Below are positions 1-14,400 of a DNA stretch of 64,000 bases, piece by piece (within the stretch, counting starts at the first letter, position 1; every line of letters starts with the position of its first letter). The translations under genes and the position numbers were made by a program. The stretch comes from Siphonodentalium dalli (lineage: Eukaryota > Mollusca > Scaphopoda > Gadilida > Siphonodentaliidae). The notes under the pieces were generated by a model that did not search any database, had not been told where the DNA came from, and worked only from the letters and a program-made list of their open reading frames with translations. The DNA is taken from positions 148,333,559 through 148,397,558 of the forward strand of contig CP136066.1 in assembly GCA_032622095.1 (NCBI GenBank). The letters run 5' to 3'.

Positions 1-1290
1 ACCAATCCCCGGATTAATAATAAGTGTGCAGCTGTATTGTAAGCGCCCCATTGATGAACATTTCTAAGAAACGGATACTTTATGATTTAAGTTCACTAAT
101 TACTGATAATCTTATTTTCACAAGAATGCATAGGGGCCTATATTAATCCAATTGATGTAGTTTCTGTCATATCTATCTTGTATATACATCTCAAAATGTC
201 CGATGCACCTTCCAAAAAACGTGCCCATTATGAGTCTAAGTTTAAATATTCATGGTTCAGTGAAATACCATGGATTTTGAAAAGTGATAGGAACGAAACT
301 ACGGCCTAAATAAAAATAATTAATTAAAATAAAAATCAATTTATTTTGAAACCCAACATGTCAAATAAAACTGCCGTCAAAATCTCCCAGACGTTTTCAA
401 AATAGATTTAATAACACAATTTAGAATTATGTTGGTGACATGGGTCAATGCAGTGCTAAATATCTTACAATAGAAGGGAGAAAACTCTATATTTTTAACA
501 GGAATTTGAACAGGAAGTTAGCATGCCCAGGATTTCGCTGTGTATTATTTTATATAAACATGCATGTATCTCGAACACAGCAGCTCTATTAAACTACCAA
601 CAGGACATTCATTACCATTTTATTTAGGTGTATATATCTAAAAAATTAACGCAAATGGAAACTCATAAAACCTATGTAATCTTCATCACAAAAATGATTT
701 TTGGAACATGAACATATTTGGGCATACCTCCTGCAAAAAATTGCCTGGACTGCTATTTTCAAAACTTAACAGGTCTGGTACAGACACAAAATTCCAAGTC
801 AAACAAGGGCCGTAACTCGGGGAAAAATTAATGGACAAAAATCCGTGGTATGTCTGAATCCTTCTCCCAACCTGTTCAATCAATGACACTGCCAAAGGAC
901 AACTAAATCCAATAACTAACAACCGAGTTACAAGCTGAAATGTTAGGACGAACAGAAGACAGACAGACAACCTGACAAATGGATGAATGGAGCCATCGGC
1001 TTTTTGCCCGAGCCTCCTATATGGGTCAGGGGCGTAATTAAGGCTGAATTACACCCAATATTAAAGTCAATTCCAACAGAAGTCATTTTAAAAATAATAT
1101 ACATCAATGGTAAATTAATAAAGGCCGAATTACAGCCAATATTGCTCTGCAAATAGCTCTCCCGGAATAATTTAGAAAAATAAGTTGAAATACATTGTTA
1201 CGGAACAGGTAGTAACTACGAAATATATTACCAGCATAAACTTTTCTATAACTTTTTCTATAAAAGTGTAAATTAAATCAATTATCTTAA
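1..1290. other. Intron, left edge: no gene seen
   Basis: Intron after exon 11. About 700-1160 holds dispersed-repeat wording (CCAAGTCAAACAAGGGCCGT, AACTCGGGG) that recurs at 3410-3600, 11370-11550, 27840-28250 and 37150-37210. Nothing else recognised. Confidence 0.5.
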
Positions 1291-1783
1291 AGACACGGTT
1301 GGCCTTGGCGGTGGGTATCCTGTGAAAATATCTCCACCCGTCAAAAACCGCCACAAACAGAAAGAACATCAAAATGTAGATAGACTTTGTCCGTATACAA
1401 ATAAGAAATATCGCATAAACAGTATGTTATGGTCATATATTTGACCATTGTTATGTAAACAAAAGCGTAAAAAGTTACTTTTCTGGTGTTTGTTTATATT
1501 ATGATGGTAAACATAAAGAGCGTTCTTTGTTGGTGAATACCTGATATGGAACTAATAAAGAGCGTTTATGCCATTTGTGCGTGATTAGCCAGTAGCATTG
1601 TGATGTCTTCTGTAACACAATCAGGCTCTTGCTTAGGTAAAATATAGTAGGTCCTTATGATAACATGCTGTTTACGCGATGGTCATGGTTTATATGAACG
1701 GAACTGTACGCGTTTTAATGTTTTTCTGTTTACGGTGTTTGGAACAAATATGAATATTTCGACAATTAAGGCCGCACGTGCCT
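1291..1783. mobile_element. TTAA-flanked element, family J copy 1 (493 bp)
   Basis: Bounded by TTAA on both sides, with termini AGACACGG... and ...CGTGCCT. The same 493-bp sequence occurs in reverse orientation at 20289-20781, by eye about 97% identical, so both copies moved fairly recently. TTAA target duplication and purine-rich ends suit a piggyBac or Kolobok-type element. No coding frame of note. Its right TTAA is shared with the next element (1788). Confidence 0.8.
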
Positions 1784-1787
1784 TTAA

Positions 1788-2182
1788 CCCTTTACCCAAC
1801 AAAGCGGCCAAAAACACCCAAATAAAGCTTCAACAGCCTAAAATATCTTCGGTCTGTCTCAATAACACCATACAAATATGGATATCATTGGAACCGGTTC
1901 ATTGTCACATTGTGATGGTTACAGTTATGCCCTGTGCTAATGCATTCTCTTATATATGCCTCGCATATATAAGAGAATGCATTGGCCTAAAAAAAATCTT
2001 TTTACCATTTTTTCTTACATTTTTTAACAATTTTTATAATATTTATGTACATTCTTTGACAATTTTATAATTTTTAATATGTGTTAAGCCAATGATTTCT
2101 CTTATATATGCGAGGCGACCTATGGTCAACTCGCATATATAAGAGAATGCATTGGCACAGGGCCGTTCTGTTGAGTAAAGGG
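1788..2182. mobile_element. TTAA element family B1, copy 1
   Basis: Ends CCCTTTACCCAAC / GTTGAGTAAAGGG flanked by TTAA, a piggyBac-like arrangement (TTAA plus CCC termini). The interior has two copies of the shared palindromic core (CAATGCATTCTCTTATATAT...), at 1938-1985 and 2088-2155. Ends only 18 bp from exon 11's donor. Confidence 0.8.
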
Positions 2183-2199
2183 TTAAATCATTAGATTAC

Positions 2200-2472
2200 C
2201 TGCAGTCCTTTGTGGTTTTGTTAAATCTTCATATGTTGGAATGAAGAACTCAGTGTATTTAGTAACACTAGGAATGTGCATGGCTTCTCGCCGATTGTTG
2301 AACACATTTACATAATTAAACTCGAACGTCTCCTCGTAGTGTCGATGGTATAATTCTTGCTTCTGATTGGACGGATGGTTGTAGTGATTGGTGACAATTC
2401 CTTGATCGTTCCTCTCCATGGTGCAATTTTGAAGGAAAGTCTTGGCATGAGGTGGGGGAACACGAAACTGTT
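2200..2472 (-). CDS. bark: bark-like exon 11: start of the third beta-helix block (last exon in window)
   Basis: 273 nt, phase 1 in (TCTATTCCAG) and phase 1 out (GTAATC). It encodes FLQNCTMERNDQGIVTNHYN, then NVFNNRREAMHIPSVTKYTE and IPTYEDLTKPQRTAG, a beta-helix coil followed by a motif-like stretch. No further exon could be found in 1-2199, so the 3' part lies left of the window. Confidence 0.75.
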
Positions 2473-5400
2473 CTGGAATAGACAAATTTAACAGAAGTTA
2501 TTTCCACTTTATATTGTGAATGGAATCTTTATTTCCCACTTAAACCTTTCATGATGGGAGCTCTGCTAGTACAGCATTAAAAATTCTGTGCCAGTGAATT
2601 CTCTTAGATATGCGAGTCTCCCATAGGGAGCCTTGCATATATATACGAGACTGCACTGGCTTACGAGATTAAGGTAAATATTGTTATGCCAATGTATTCT
2701 CTTATATATGCGAGGCTCCCTATGGGAGACTCGCATATATAAGAGAATGCAATGGCACAGGGTTTTCGCAAAATTTCAAGACGCTCCAGCCATGGAAGGG
2801 TTAACTATTTATTTTAGTACAAAAATCAGTGTTGAGAGTCTCTGGCAGCTGTCAGGTCCTCTTATATACAGTAATGCTGTCAATAATCGACTCCTTAACC
2901 AGAGCAGAATTATGGGTAATTTTTCCAGATTTAGTCGGAAATATGGCTTGCTGCCATTCATCGGAAAGCTCTGATATATGTACGCTGTCGTTTTTATGAT
3001 GGCTCATTCAATATGGAAGATCGAATCATTCTGTTATGGTGACTATACAGCACCATCATGTACTATAGCAAATGAGTGCTTGGACAATGGTTGTAAAACT
3101 CAGCACAATAACTGATGTCAAAACAGACTGTCAGTGCTCTAATTCTCTGTGAAGTCACCAATGTTCAATCAATGTGTGAAATAAGCATACCGATATCTAA
3201 TCAGACACATATTGTCATAATCCAGTTCAAAGAATTCACAGAATAAAAGACCACTAAATAAATTGGTATGCTCATACAAAAGTACAAATCTACTTTACCT
3301 GCGTGTGCACGCGTTTGGTTTCCGAAGGTAAAAATACATGTTTTCTGTCACATATGGATCAACAGGAGCATCGCTAGGGAGTGGCAAAATAAGCCAGTGG
3401 TAATTTCCATAAAGGGCCATAACTTTGCTGAAAATTGGCGGGCGGAATCTAAATTGATCTCTATTTCAGGCCACAAGACTCACATACCAAATTTTATTCC
3501 ATTCAGTTCAGACTTACTAAAGTTATCATCCGGAAACGAAAATTGACTGCAAATTCCAACAAAAAGGGATGTAATTCCGGTGAAAATTGTCAGTCGTTAA
3601 AATAGTAGTTTATTGAAATTATTATCTGAACATTTCCAAATGGAACTACTCTTCAATGAGTATTTAGTATAGAAAGGGTTAAGGTTGAAAAGAAATTCAG
3701 TCTTTATCCCCAAATTGTCAGAAGACACATTGCATAATCAAGGTTCTCAATGGGTGTACATCACAATATTCACAATTTAGGAAATTCAGTCTGAGTCTAT
3801 GTGTCCCATAGCAGATGAGGCCATGCAGAATGAGGTCCCCAGAGGGTGAATTTGATGATGCAGGCCCACTAAAAATTCACTATATTCACCCTCTGGGGAC
3901 CTCGTTCTGCAAATAACAGGCTAAACTCACACTTGGTTGCATTTGTATGATTATTTTAACCCTTTTCTTACCAAATACAGTAATGCTCTAATTAATCAAC
4001 CTCTTAACCACAGCAGAATTCTGGGTAACTTTTCAGGATTTAGTCGGAAATATGGCTTGTTGCCATTCATCGGAAAGCTCTCACCGAGAGCTTTCCGTTG
4101 AATGCCAACAAGCCATATTTCCGACTAAATCCTGAAAAGTTACCCAGAATTCTGCTGTGGTTAAGAGGTCGATTAATTAGAGCATTACTGTAGTGACTGA
4201 GCAGTGTATCCCTTAGGATATATTCAGATAATATGTTCAACTAACGGCCATATGCCTTTATTTTTCTTGAGCTCCTTATCTCAGCATTTCCCACCAAATA
4301 ATAGGAGACCTTCTGAAATTGTATTATCTATTCGTCTGTCTGTTATCGGTTTCCTGAACATCCCTCAAAGTGAATAATATACTATTCCAACATATACTGT
4401 TATAACTGGGTGGGAGAATCCATTGATTAAAGAAAGGGTTAACCCTTCCATGACTGAAGCTTCTGTAAATTTTGTGAAAACCCTGTGCCAATACATTATC
4501 TTATATATGAGAGTCTCCCATGGGGAACCTCACATATATAAGAGAACACATTGGCCTAACAATACTTACCTTGACCTTATAAGCCAGTGCATTCTCTTAT
4601 ATATGCAAGGATCCTTATGGGAGACTCACATATAATAGAGAATGCACTGGCACAGGATCTTTAACCCTTTCAGTGCCAAGTCCGATTTTTGTATCAACCC
4701 ATATTTCCTTGATCATTTTTCAAATTTATTGATTATAATAATGTGATACGTTGATGGAAAGAGCTCTTTAGAGCTCTTTCCATCAATGTATCACATTATT
4801 AGAGCTCTTAGAGCTCTTTCCATCAATGTATCACATTATTATAATCAATAAATTTGAAAAATGATCAAGGAAATATGGGTTGATACAAAAATCGGACTTG
4901 GCACTGAAAGGGTTAAAGCTGCACCAGTGCAGCTCCAGTCATGAAAGTGTTAAACATACTAAAATTGAGAAATGTTTGCATCTTGTATTTGTACCTACAG
5001 TAATGCCCTAATTAATCGACTTCTTAACCACAACAGAATTATGGGTAACTTTTCAGGATTTAGTCGGAAAAATGGCTTGTTGCCATTCATCGGAAAGCTC
5101 TCGCCGATTAATTAGGGCATTACTGTATGTGAATTCCTGCATGGATGTATACACTCTCCAATCAATACAATTTAATTAGCCACTCACTGGAAATTGCTGC
5201 AAATGAAATACGACCAGATCGAATTCCATTAATCACAAGTTTTATGGTCAGTGCATTTGATGACGATACCAATGGAAAGTCAACTAGATCCTCTTCAATC
5301 GACCAACTCCGTGTGTTCGCTTCTATTCCGTTTTTAGTTGAATCGTAAATAGTGACTTTTTCGACATGCACCAATGGGTTATAGTCGAGCATCTGCAATG

Positions 5401-8400
5401 TGACTCTTAAACCGAAGTTGACATGAATTTCTGTGTAGTACGTTTTGTGTTCTTCTGGCCCAGGTTCTGAGAGGATAAAAGCCATCTTGTCGTCATCCAG
5501 CTGGTATGACGGTGTATCAGTCATGCTGACCATGAGATCGCGATGAATGGAATTTCTCACAAGAAGAGCTTCGTATTCGGTGAAGAATGGCTGAAGACAA
5601 AAAAGAAAGTATATTTTTTACAAGTATGGAGGAACGCTACCGTACATTCTCAAATTGGTTTTGAATTCTTTGTGCGATTTTTATAAAATATTAACAATGA
5701 TTGACTCATATTAATACAATGAAAAATATCAGGTATTTATTTATCAGGATCTTTTAAAACAGTTTCCCTATCTCATTATGCTCTAAGTCATTTCAATTTC
5801 TGTCTTCTATACATAGAAACAATACGTCTAAGAAGCTATTTATGAATCAATAACAAGCTTCAGACCTTAATGTGGTGATGAATGCAATTTTGCTGTGTTT
5901 TAAGTTTTATGACACTGAAAATGAACTCAAACAGTCAATTCTAATGGAGAAAGCATATGCTTCTAGAACGTTAGTGACATTTTCTGGATAGGCCATGGAT
6001 CCAAGTCTGAATTTAGTGTGTCTGTCTTTTGCAGAATGAGGTCACCAGAGAGTGAATTTAGTGAAGATATTCTGCAAGGTGGGCTACCATCATCAAATTC
6101 ACCCTCTGTGGACCTCATTCTGCTTAGGCCTCATCTTCTGGAAAGTATCGATAGTCTCAAATTATCATTTTTTTTAGTTACTTTTACCCTTCTGTTGAAT
6201 TTCTAATTTGCAGATGATAAAATGCATAATTGAGGTGACTAATGTGTGAACATCACCAACTTCAACTGGGGAACTTCATTTTGTTCCTAGGTCTCCCATA
6301 GCAGTTGAGACCTAAGCACAATGAGGTCCCCAGTGGGTGAATTTGGTGATTCTAGCCTGCTGTGCTGGATAGCATCCCTAAATTCACCCTCTGGGGACCT
6401 CATTCTGCAAAAGTCAGACACACTAACTTCAGGCTGGCCGTGGCTCCATTTAATATGCCATAGATACAATGTATAGCCCTAGCACTTAGATCTACATCAT
6501 TCCCTGTAAGTTGATATTACCGGTAGAAACAAGTAAACTCTTCTATTATTATAATGCAATTTTCTCTTGTGTATATGAAGTGAATAAAAATTGAATTTGA
6601 TGTCCACTTTATTTGAGCGAATTATTTAATTATTTGGAGTGTGAATTTAAACTAAAATAAGACAATGGATATAAAATAAATGGCAGCATGCCGCCATTGC
6701 AACAAATCAAAACTGCAGACATCATCCTATAGTGATATGTGTATGGTAACGATCATGACATCATCAATAGATTTAAGTCTCAGTGCTATATTTCCACTCA
6801 TTCTACTGATATTATACTTAATAAGTATCAAATGTTGATTAAAGACATATTATGCACTTGTTCGGGTATGTGAAACTGGTAAGTTCGTATTCAGGCACCA
6901 TGTCAACTGGGGGAATGTAGCATTCTACTAATATACCTGAAAACCTGAATGAAATCGACCGTACCACTCCAAAGAAAACATCGTCTGAACTACGCTCAAA
7001 TGTAAATATTTACTCATAGTTTCGGGACGCAACAATCAGCGATAAACTTACGAAAATTATTTCGCCATCGAGAGTCACTGCATTCCATTAATATATAAGA
7101 ATGACGGTGTGTGTTGTCAATTTTGATATAATATTTGTAAAATATAATTACTTTGAGGAAGATTATTCACCATTAGATTATTCTAATTGATCATTAGATT
7201 ATTCTATTTGATCACCATACTGGAGTGTTTAACATCACTTTAATAACAATTGGATTATTATTCCGAGATACTATTATTTACTGGAATTGTCAAATATGAT
7301 GTATACATATTCAAATAGTGCTTGTGAAAATATTGATTTCATAAAGTATGCCACAAGTGAGTACAGTTCAACAGGTAGGGTCACATCAGGTCAGGCACAT
7401 CCTGAATTCCACTATTATAGTGGTATTCCACTATTATAGTGGTATATGACTATAACATATTCATGTTTCCTTTATTTGTGTCGGGAATAGAAGACGGCGC
7501 ATACCAGTGCACAGCCAAATTTCATTCTTAACAATATCGCAGCGAATGAACAGTCTTCCGACAAAATTTGTTGTGCAATCTTCTGCGCCAGCTTTGTTAT
7601 TCAATAATATTACTAATATATGCCTTCATAAATGACAATAACATGATGACTCAGTTGCTCTTTCATAACAACATTTAAACTAATTGAATGCTAATTGTGT
7701 TGCTTATACTAAGTTAAAGTGCGCTGTAATGATTATCATTCTCCTGGACAACACATATGTATGATACCGAATTAGTGCGACTCTGATTTTGAATAATATG
7801 ATTGAAATATGATTTTGGATTGTCCCTCTTTTATCAAATTCACAAAACGGTAATGGTCATATACCACTATAATAGTGGAATACCACTATAATAGTGGAAT
7901 TCAGGATGTGCCTGACCTGATAGTGGTGAACATCCATACCAAATTTTATTGAGATCCGATATTTGGCTGAGATATCTGCCCACCTCAACGGGATGTGATG
8001 CGAAGACACAGATCAACTCACTGCTGTGATAAAATGTTTATTATATGATGCCCAGTTTACAATAATAACCATTTAATTACAGATTTTGTTCACATCAGCA
8101 GTTTAATTTTCTTACCAGATATAACAGGGGCAAAATGAACACGGCATATACCTAGTTACATAGTCTATATTTAACGGATAAATAGTCTGTCGTTGTTAAT
8201 TCGGTACATCTTGGCAATTTCCGTAGGAGTGTGATCTGATTTGATCTGGGGAAATCTCACTCGTGTGATCCGACGATTTGGATTAGATCGTCAAACAATA
8301 GTGGTATTCAGGGAAGAATAGTCATAGTCCTATAATAAATTGTAATACCATGTCTACATGGTGGTTATGATTAAGAGTGAAAAATTACTTACCTGGTATA

Positions 8401-11400
8401 CAAAACCACTCTTGACATTATCTCTTATGTATGTGTAATATACAGAGAAGAATGGACTTCTGGTGATGATTCCGTTCCCGAGGTTATTAGATACGTCACA
8501 GTCCTCCAGTCTTGGTTCATCGTAAGGATAATTATAATAGACGTTAATTCCGTCAGAGACGCAGTTCGTAATTTTAACCTCCGTGATGGCAAAGAAGTTG
8601 TAATCTATTCGCAGAGCAGGGGTGAAGGTCATGTCTGCTGGGTCCATCAGTCCAGCTTTCTCGATTAACACATGACGAATCTGAGTTTCGCTCGCTAAAT
8701 GGCCCTTTGGAACTGCTGGTAATGTTATACCTGCAAATAGTGTTAAATAGGCACTTACCATATGTCACTATGAAAGCATCTCCAACAAGTGAAATAAATT
8801 ACAATAACGGTCACAATAAATAGAGGATATCAGCTGTTTTTTGAAAATTATGTCACGGTTGAGTAAAGGCGCTTGTGAAAATAAACATTCAAGCACACTA
8901 CATTTTTATATACTCATGGGTTGTAAATTGTTCAGAGAATATGTTTTCTAATTTGGACCCAATGTACCCAACGTAACAACAGGGTACAAAAGTTATGATC
9001 TTTTCAGGGTACCAAAATTTGCCATAATCAGTAAAACCGCTTCAAACCGGACCCTCTATAAACCGAACGAATACATTAATTTTTACCTCCGAAATCCGAA
9101 CACAGTTATCGACACCAACAGAGCGCATGTGCTGTAAGATTTGACATACTTGATGCTGAGCTCTTATTGGCTTCAGTGAAAAGTTTTTATATGATCCACA
9201 TTAAACTCTGAGCAGTCGTTTTTGTGATGGCTCATTTATTTTGAAGGTTGATTAAAACTGTATTGGTGACAATACAATGCCATCATATACTTTTTGCGAG
9301 CTTCATTAGTGTTTTGTTTGGACAGTGGTCATAAAAATTAGAGTCCACCTCAGCGGGATGATTGATGTAAAAACATAGAGTCAGTGCTCTATTCTCAGTG
9401 AAGTTACCATTGTTCACTCAATGTGTGAAATAAGCACTGTTATCTAATATGACACCTGTTGTTATTATACGGTTCAAAGCATTCATTGAACAAAGACACG
9501 CTAATTAAATCGGACGGTACGAATATTCAACAGTACGAAACTACAATACATGTGCTACATTAATATTGTCACCAATATTTTCGAATCACCGTAAAATTTA
9601 TCGTTTCCATTTGTCCTGACTTATAGATCTATATACATTTATTATATCTTAATATACCATATTTTCAATTCTTATTATAACGTGTTTTATCTATGTTATT
9701 TATATTTTATTCGGTATTGAATAAAATAAAGATAAATTCAATAATGAGTTGATTGTGCTTCGACAACTCTTAGTAACAATGTCAATACATTCAGATCGTA
9801 GTATGTACAAATTTCTATAAACCGAACAGAAGGGCCTGTCCGAAGGGTGTTCGGTTTTACTGTATGTATCAAAGCCAACAGCTGAGAGTTCACCAGTCTT
9901 ACATGTATATCACCATTGTCAGAATAGAGAAATATAGTTCTTTCTCGCAAGCTGTGCTATCACCATGACAAAGGACAATAAAATCTGATAATTAACCCTT
10001 CCATGACTGGAGCTTCATGAAATTTTGCGAAAACCCTGTGTAAGCATTTAAAACAGGGATATTTTGGACAGTCATAAGCTTGTAAAACTTTTCTCATAAC
10101 GGCAAGCCTTGAAATAGGGTGTCTGTCATTTGCAGAATGAGGTCCCCAGAGGGTGAATTTAGTGATGCTACCCCGCATAGTGGGCTAGCATCACCAAATT
10201 CACCCTCTGGGGACCTCATTCTGCTTACACCTCAGCAGAATGAGGTTCCCAGAGGGTGAATTTGGTGATGCTAGCCACTAAATTCACCCTCTGGGGACCT
10301 CATTCTGTAAATGACAGACACCCTATTTCAAGGCTTGCTTAACGGTGGATTCCAATAATATTCAGGTAAATATTTAGTTCTAAGATCGTCGTATACAGTA
10401 GTTTTAGGGTGACAATAAGTTACTGTGTCATAACTCATCACCTAAGAAAAAACATTTCATGGACATTATGTGGTAGATATTATTTTTATTATTTATATTG
10501 ATCCATGCTTTTAATAATGTTGTCTGTATGATTTATAATATAATATATTCACCCATGGATATGACGTCATATATAACAATCACCTGTCAAAGTGTTAAAG
10601 TTTCAACAATTGAACAAAATAGTTTGGTCATGAATAAATTTTTAATTAAAGCTTTATTTATGCGTTGAAGAGAAGTTATTGAGAACATAATATTTTTTGG
10701 CCTTGGACGCAGATAGCTAAGTACAAAATGGTCAGTTAATAAATATAAATGTTTTAGATGAGTTTTTTTACTGATCAATGGAGGTACCCGAGAACAAGCA
10801 AAGTTTTATTTTTGGCATTAGAAGCCGAGAGCAGCAAAAAACTTACCAGTCCAGGTTGGAGGCTGACATTTAAGAAAGACGTCATGTTGATGGTCACAGT
10901 TCTGTTCGGTCTGTCTCTCAGCATGACATTTCGTCAGATCATCATCCATCTCCTGACATGCCACCCATGCCAGCAGGACTGGATCTGTGTCTTGAGCCGG
11001 CGTTCTTAAAGCAACATCAGCATGACCGGGATTGTATGACAACCCTAACTGTTGACACACAAGTGCAGCATTCATATCTGTCCAGCCCTGTGTAGAACGA
11101 ACATAGAAAGATTCAAGAATATTGACAGTGTTAGCATGATTGCAGATGGGGTGTTTGCCATCAAATTTCAAATTGTACTTCTGCTTATCCAGGTGGCAGC
11201 CAATTTTTCAAATTTGGTACAAATTCTATTTGCATTAACTCTTGATTTCTGATAACCTTGATTTCTGACTTTAATAACTACGGTATGAGATACCAACACA
11301 AAAGTTCCCATCTTTGCTGATCTTTGTAAAAAGAGCATTGCTAGGGTATGGCAAAATATGCCCGTCGTAATTTCAGTAAAGGGACATAACTCTTGTGGAA

Positions 11401-14400
11401 ATTAGCGGCGGAACCCAAACTTGAACTATTTTGGGCTAGTAAACTCACATACTAAATTTCAATTCATTCATTTCAGACTTACTAAAATTATTATATTTGA
11501 GTGCAAATTCCAACAAAAAGGGCCCTAACTCTGGTGAAAATTGGTGGGCGTGTTCTTACTGCTGCTTCAACACAATTAAACCATCAAAGAGATTGGATCC
11601 TCAAACTAGGCATGCTGAAAGGTGCTGGGTTTAATGGCAAGCTAACAAACTGTAAAGCCAATCAGGATTTTGGCCAGAAAACTTGATTATCTAGAATGTC
11701 GCTTGAAGTCAACAGGTAATTACTGGTTGAATCAATGGTATACTTTTAATTGGGCCGAAAGCTTTGGAGATGTATCAAGAGCTTGTTATCTTTTTTATAC
11801 TTGTAACATACATTCCCTGAATCAGGACTACCATATTACTTGTGGTAGTGGTAGCCCAGTGGTTAGAGTGTCGGACTTGTTAACGCACCGGAGTGAGTTC
11901 GCGCCCACCGGTGTGCTATTGTCTCCGCAACAGTGGCTTGACCAGATTAAGCGGTGTGTGTGCTATATAGAGCCACACACTGTTTCATATCTCACACGAG
12001 GTTGTGACCCTTGGTCAAGGTCACTTGTACTGTGCTTGCTTCGTCGTACCTAGATGAGAAATAAGGACCTCTTTGTTGGGTTAGTGTAAGCTGCTCTAGC
12101 GAAGCACCTGTAAAATGGCAGCAGGCATAAGGCTCGGCATTACTCAACAGCTGGGGAAATAATGTGAAGGTAATAATGTGAAGGGCCCATCTAATGGCAT
12201 TGGGGATATGGGCTATATAAGCACCATTATTGTTATTATTACTTAGCTGACTTATATACCAATGCAATGAATTGTTTTACAACTGAATAGGATAATCCAT
12301 CCAGTAATGAAAGGGTTAAAGGTTAGAAAATCTAAAAACAAAAATCATAGAGGAGAGACCCCAATAATTAATGAAAACATACCTCTCTACAAACAGTTCC
12401 CCATTCACCATCAATCAGGACCTCCAGCCGACCTTCGTATTCATCAGCACCATCCATCAGTCGAACCGACGTCGTTCTGTTAGCCACAGGCAAATCTGTC
12501 GAGTTTCTCAGAGTGAACTTGATTGTCGAAATCTTACTTATTCCATTAGCTTCCAGTCGTCCATGAACAATCATTCCAACAGACGATTCAAATTCAAACA
12601 CCGCTCCAGGATAAATTATTAATTCTGATGTTGGCATGATGAAAATATCCTTGTCGATATGGTAAGTCCTACCACCCTGTGCGACAAATTTTTTTTCTAA
12701 TCTACCACCAAGCCGGTCTCCTCTGTCGAATCTATCTTTATGTGGTGGCATGTCTGATGTCGTGAAATCTTCATAGGGAAAGTTAGCTCGTAACGCTGGG
12801 AAGTAGTTTATCGTAGCAAGATTGAATCTGTCATCCTGGTCAAATATACTATTATATATAGTTTCATGAACCGTTGTCCCCCACCAATTCAGGCGGCCAT
12901 TAATGACAATAGATGGATCAATGAGGTGAGTGCCAAGTTCATTTATTGAGGAAGGGTTCTCTATCCAATTCCTCTCGAACACGATATTCCCTGATGAAAC
13001 AAGGGCTACAGCATTTGGTTTATTTCTCGGATTGATATATTGAAATGACTCAATAATAGCATTCTCAATCAGCCTGTTGAATTTGAAGAACATCTGTTGG
13101 TGTGGACTGTTCTGAGTCAGACGGAGATATACAGCGTAGCGTCCAGAATTCTTTTTGAAATCGTTCTCAAAAATGTTATAATCGACCTTGAACTTTGCAT
13201 ACCATCTATTAACGAGTAAGTCATAGGCATTGTCGATTCTAAGAGCCCCTAATGTATGATTCATAAAGGTGTTGTTGTTCATGATCCCAACAGTGTTCAA
13301 CATTGGCGACACCAGAACTGAATGACGAGTGTTTGATTCAAAACCATTAAGTGATAAACTGAAATTAGATGGTACAGGCGTCGAGATGTTACACGAAAGG
13401 TACTCAATACCTTCATTCATATTGAATAAGAACCGAGACTCATTAACAAAGAACAAGCCACCAGTGCAATAATTCCCGATCCTGAGAGCTGTCCATTCAT
13501 TTAGCTCAAATGTTGTATCAACAATCTCGAGATGCATTCTGGGTCCGTCTTCAGTTCTCGTTTTATTCAGTCGCAAATATTCTGTGATAACTCCGTATCC
13601 CCTGTTCCCAATGATACTTGATCTGTTGAAAATCTGGTAACCTCCTGAATAGGTGATGTTAACTCCGCAGTGTTCATTGTAGCGTATCGATGTATGATTA
13701 ACAAGGATTTCGCCAGCGCCACCAAACACTCTGAGACCTGCACCGTATTGGTTGAATTCTATGTTTGTCACATTGAGGAACACTTTGCTCCGCATGTCAT
13801 GAACATTGACACCGTATCCCAGGTTGTGTGTAATCGTGCTCTCAAACAATCGAAAATCATTATCTGGACCTGTAAAATAGTGAACAAGAATCGCATTAGA
13901 GATGAGGGGTTGAGTTTTGGTAGCTATACCAAACATGGGAGTGGATTGAAAATACATTAATTCTAACTGGCTATCATACTGTTGAAAATGTCTGACATAC
14001 CAATTATTAACCTTTGGTCAGTTGATATTTGCTAAAGGCTGTAATCCCAAAGTAGATGGACCTGGCCAGTTTTCACACTCGATCAAGACATCAAGTCATG
14101 AAAAACTCGACCAATAAAAAGAAATTAATTAAGTAACACTGTATCATACAACTTTTATGTTTTAACCCTTTGAGTGCCAGGGGTCGATCTCATCAGCCCT
14201 AAACCTACAAAATAAGTCTGTTAAAGAATATAAGAATGAATTATTAAAATTGAAAAAAATTGTAAAAAAACAATTGTTAGGCCAATATCAATGCGTGGCG
14301 ATCTATGGTCGACTCGCATATATAAGAGAATGCATTGGCACAGGGTATATGGGTTGATACAAAAATCAGACCTGGCACTCAAAGGGTTAAGGTTTCATAT

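Larger units (their letters stand above)
5591..7385. other. Intron between exons 9 and 10, gene-free part
   Basis: Apart from the two family-E hairpins (6032, 6318) nothing recognisable was found; AT-rich. Confidence 0.5.
7921..10102. other. Introns around exon 9
   Basis: Outside exon 9, family-L copy 2 and the B2 fragment, the sequence is AT-rich and unassigned. Confidence 0.4.

Noticed and set aside
686-1372. Frames of 66-94 codons on the minus strand
   Set aside because: They fall in dispersed-repeat sequence and in the TTAA family-J element; the second is also present in the inverted copy at 20.3-20.8 kb.
10758-11252. Plus-strand frames opposite exon 8
   Set aside because: Antisense shadow of the SRCR 2 exon, whose minus-strand reading has family motifs and proper splice sites.
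11846-11925. Possible tRNA gene
   Set aside because: Pol III boxes are present but the acceptor and anticodon stems do not form and a long SINE body follows.
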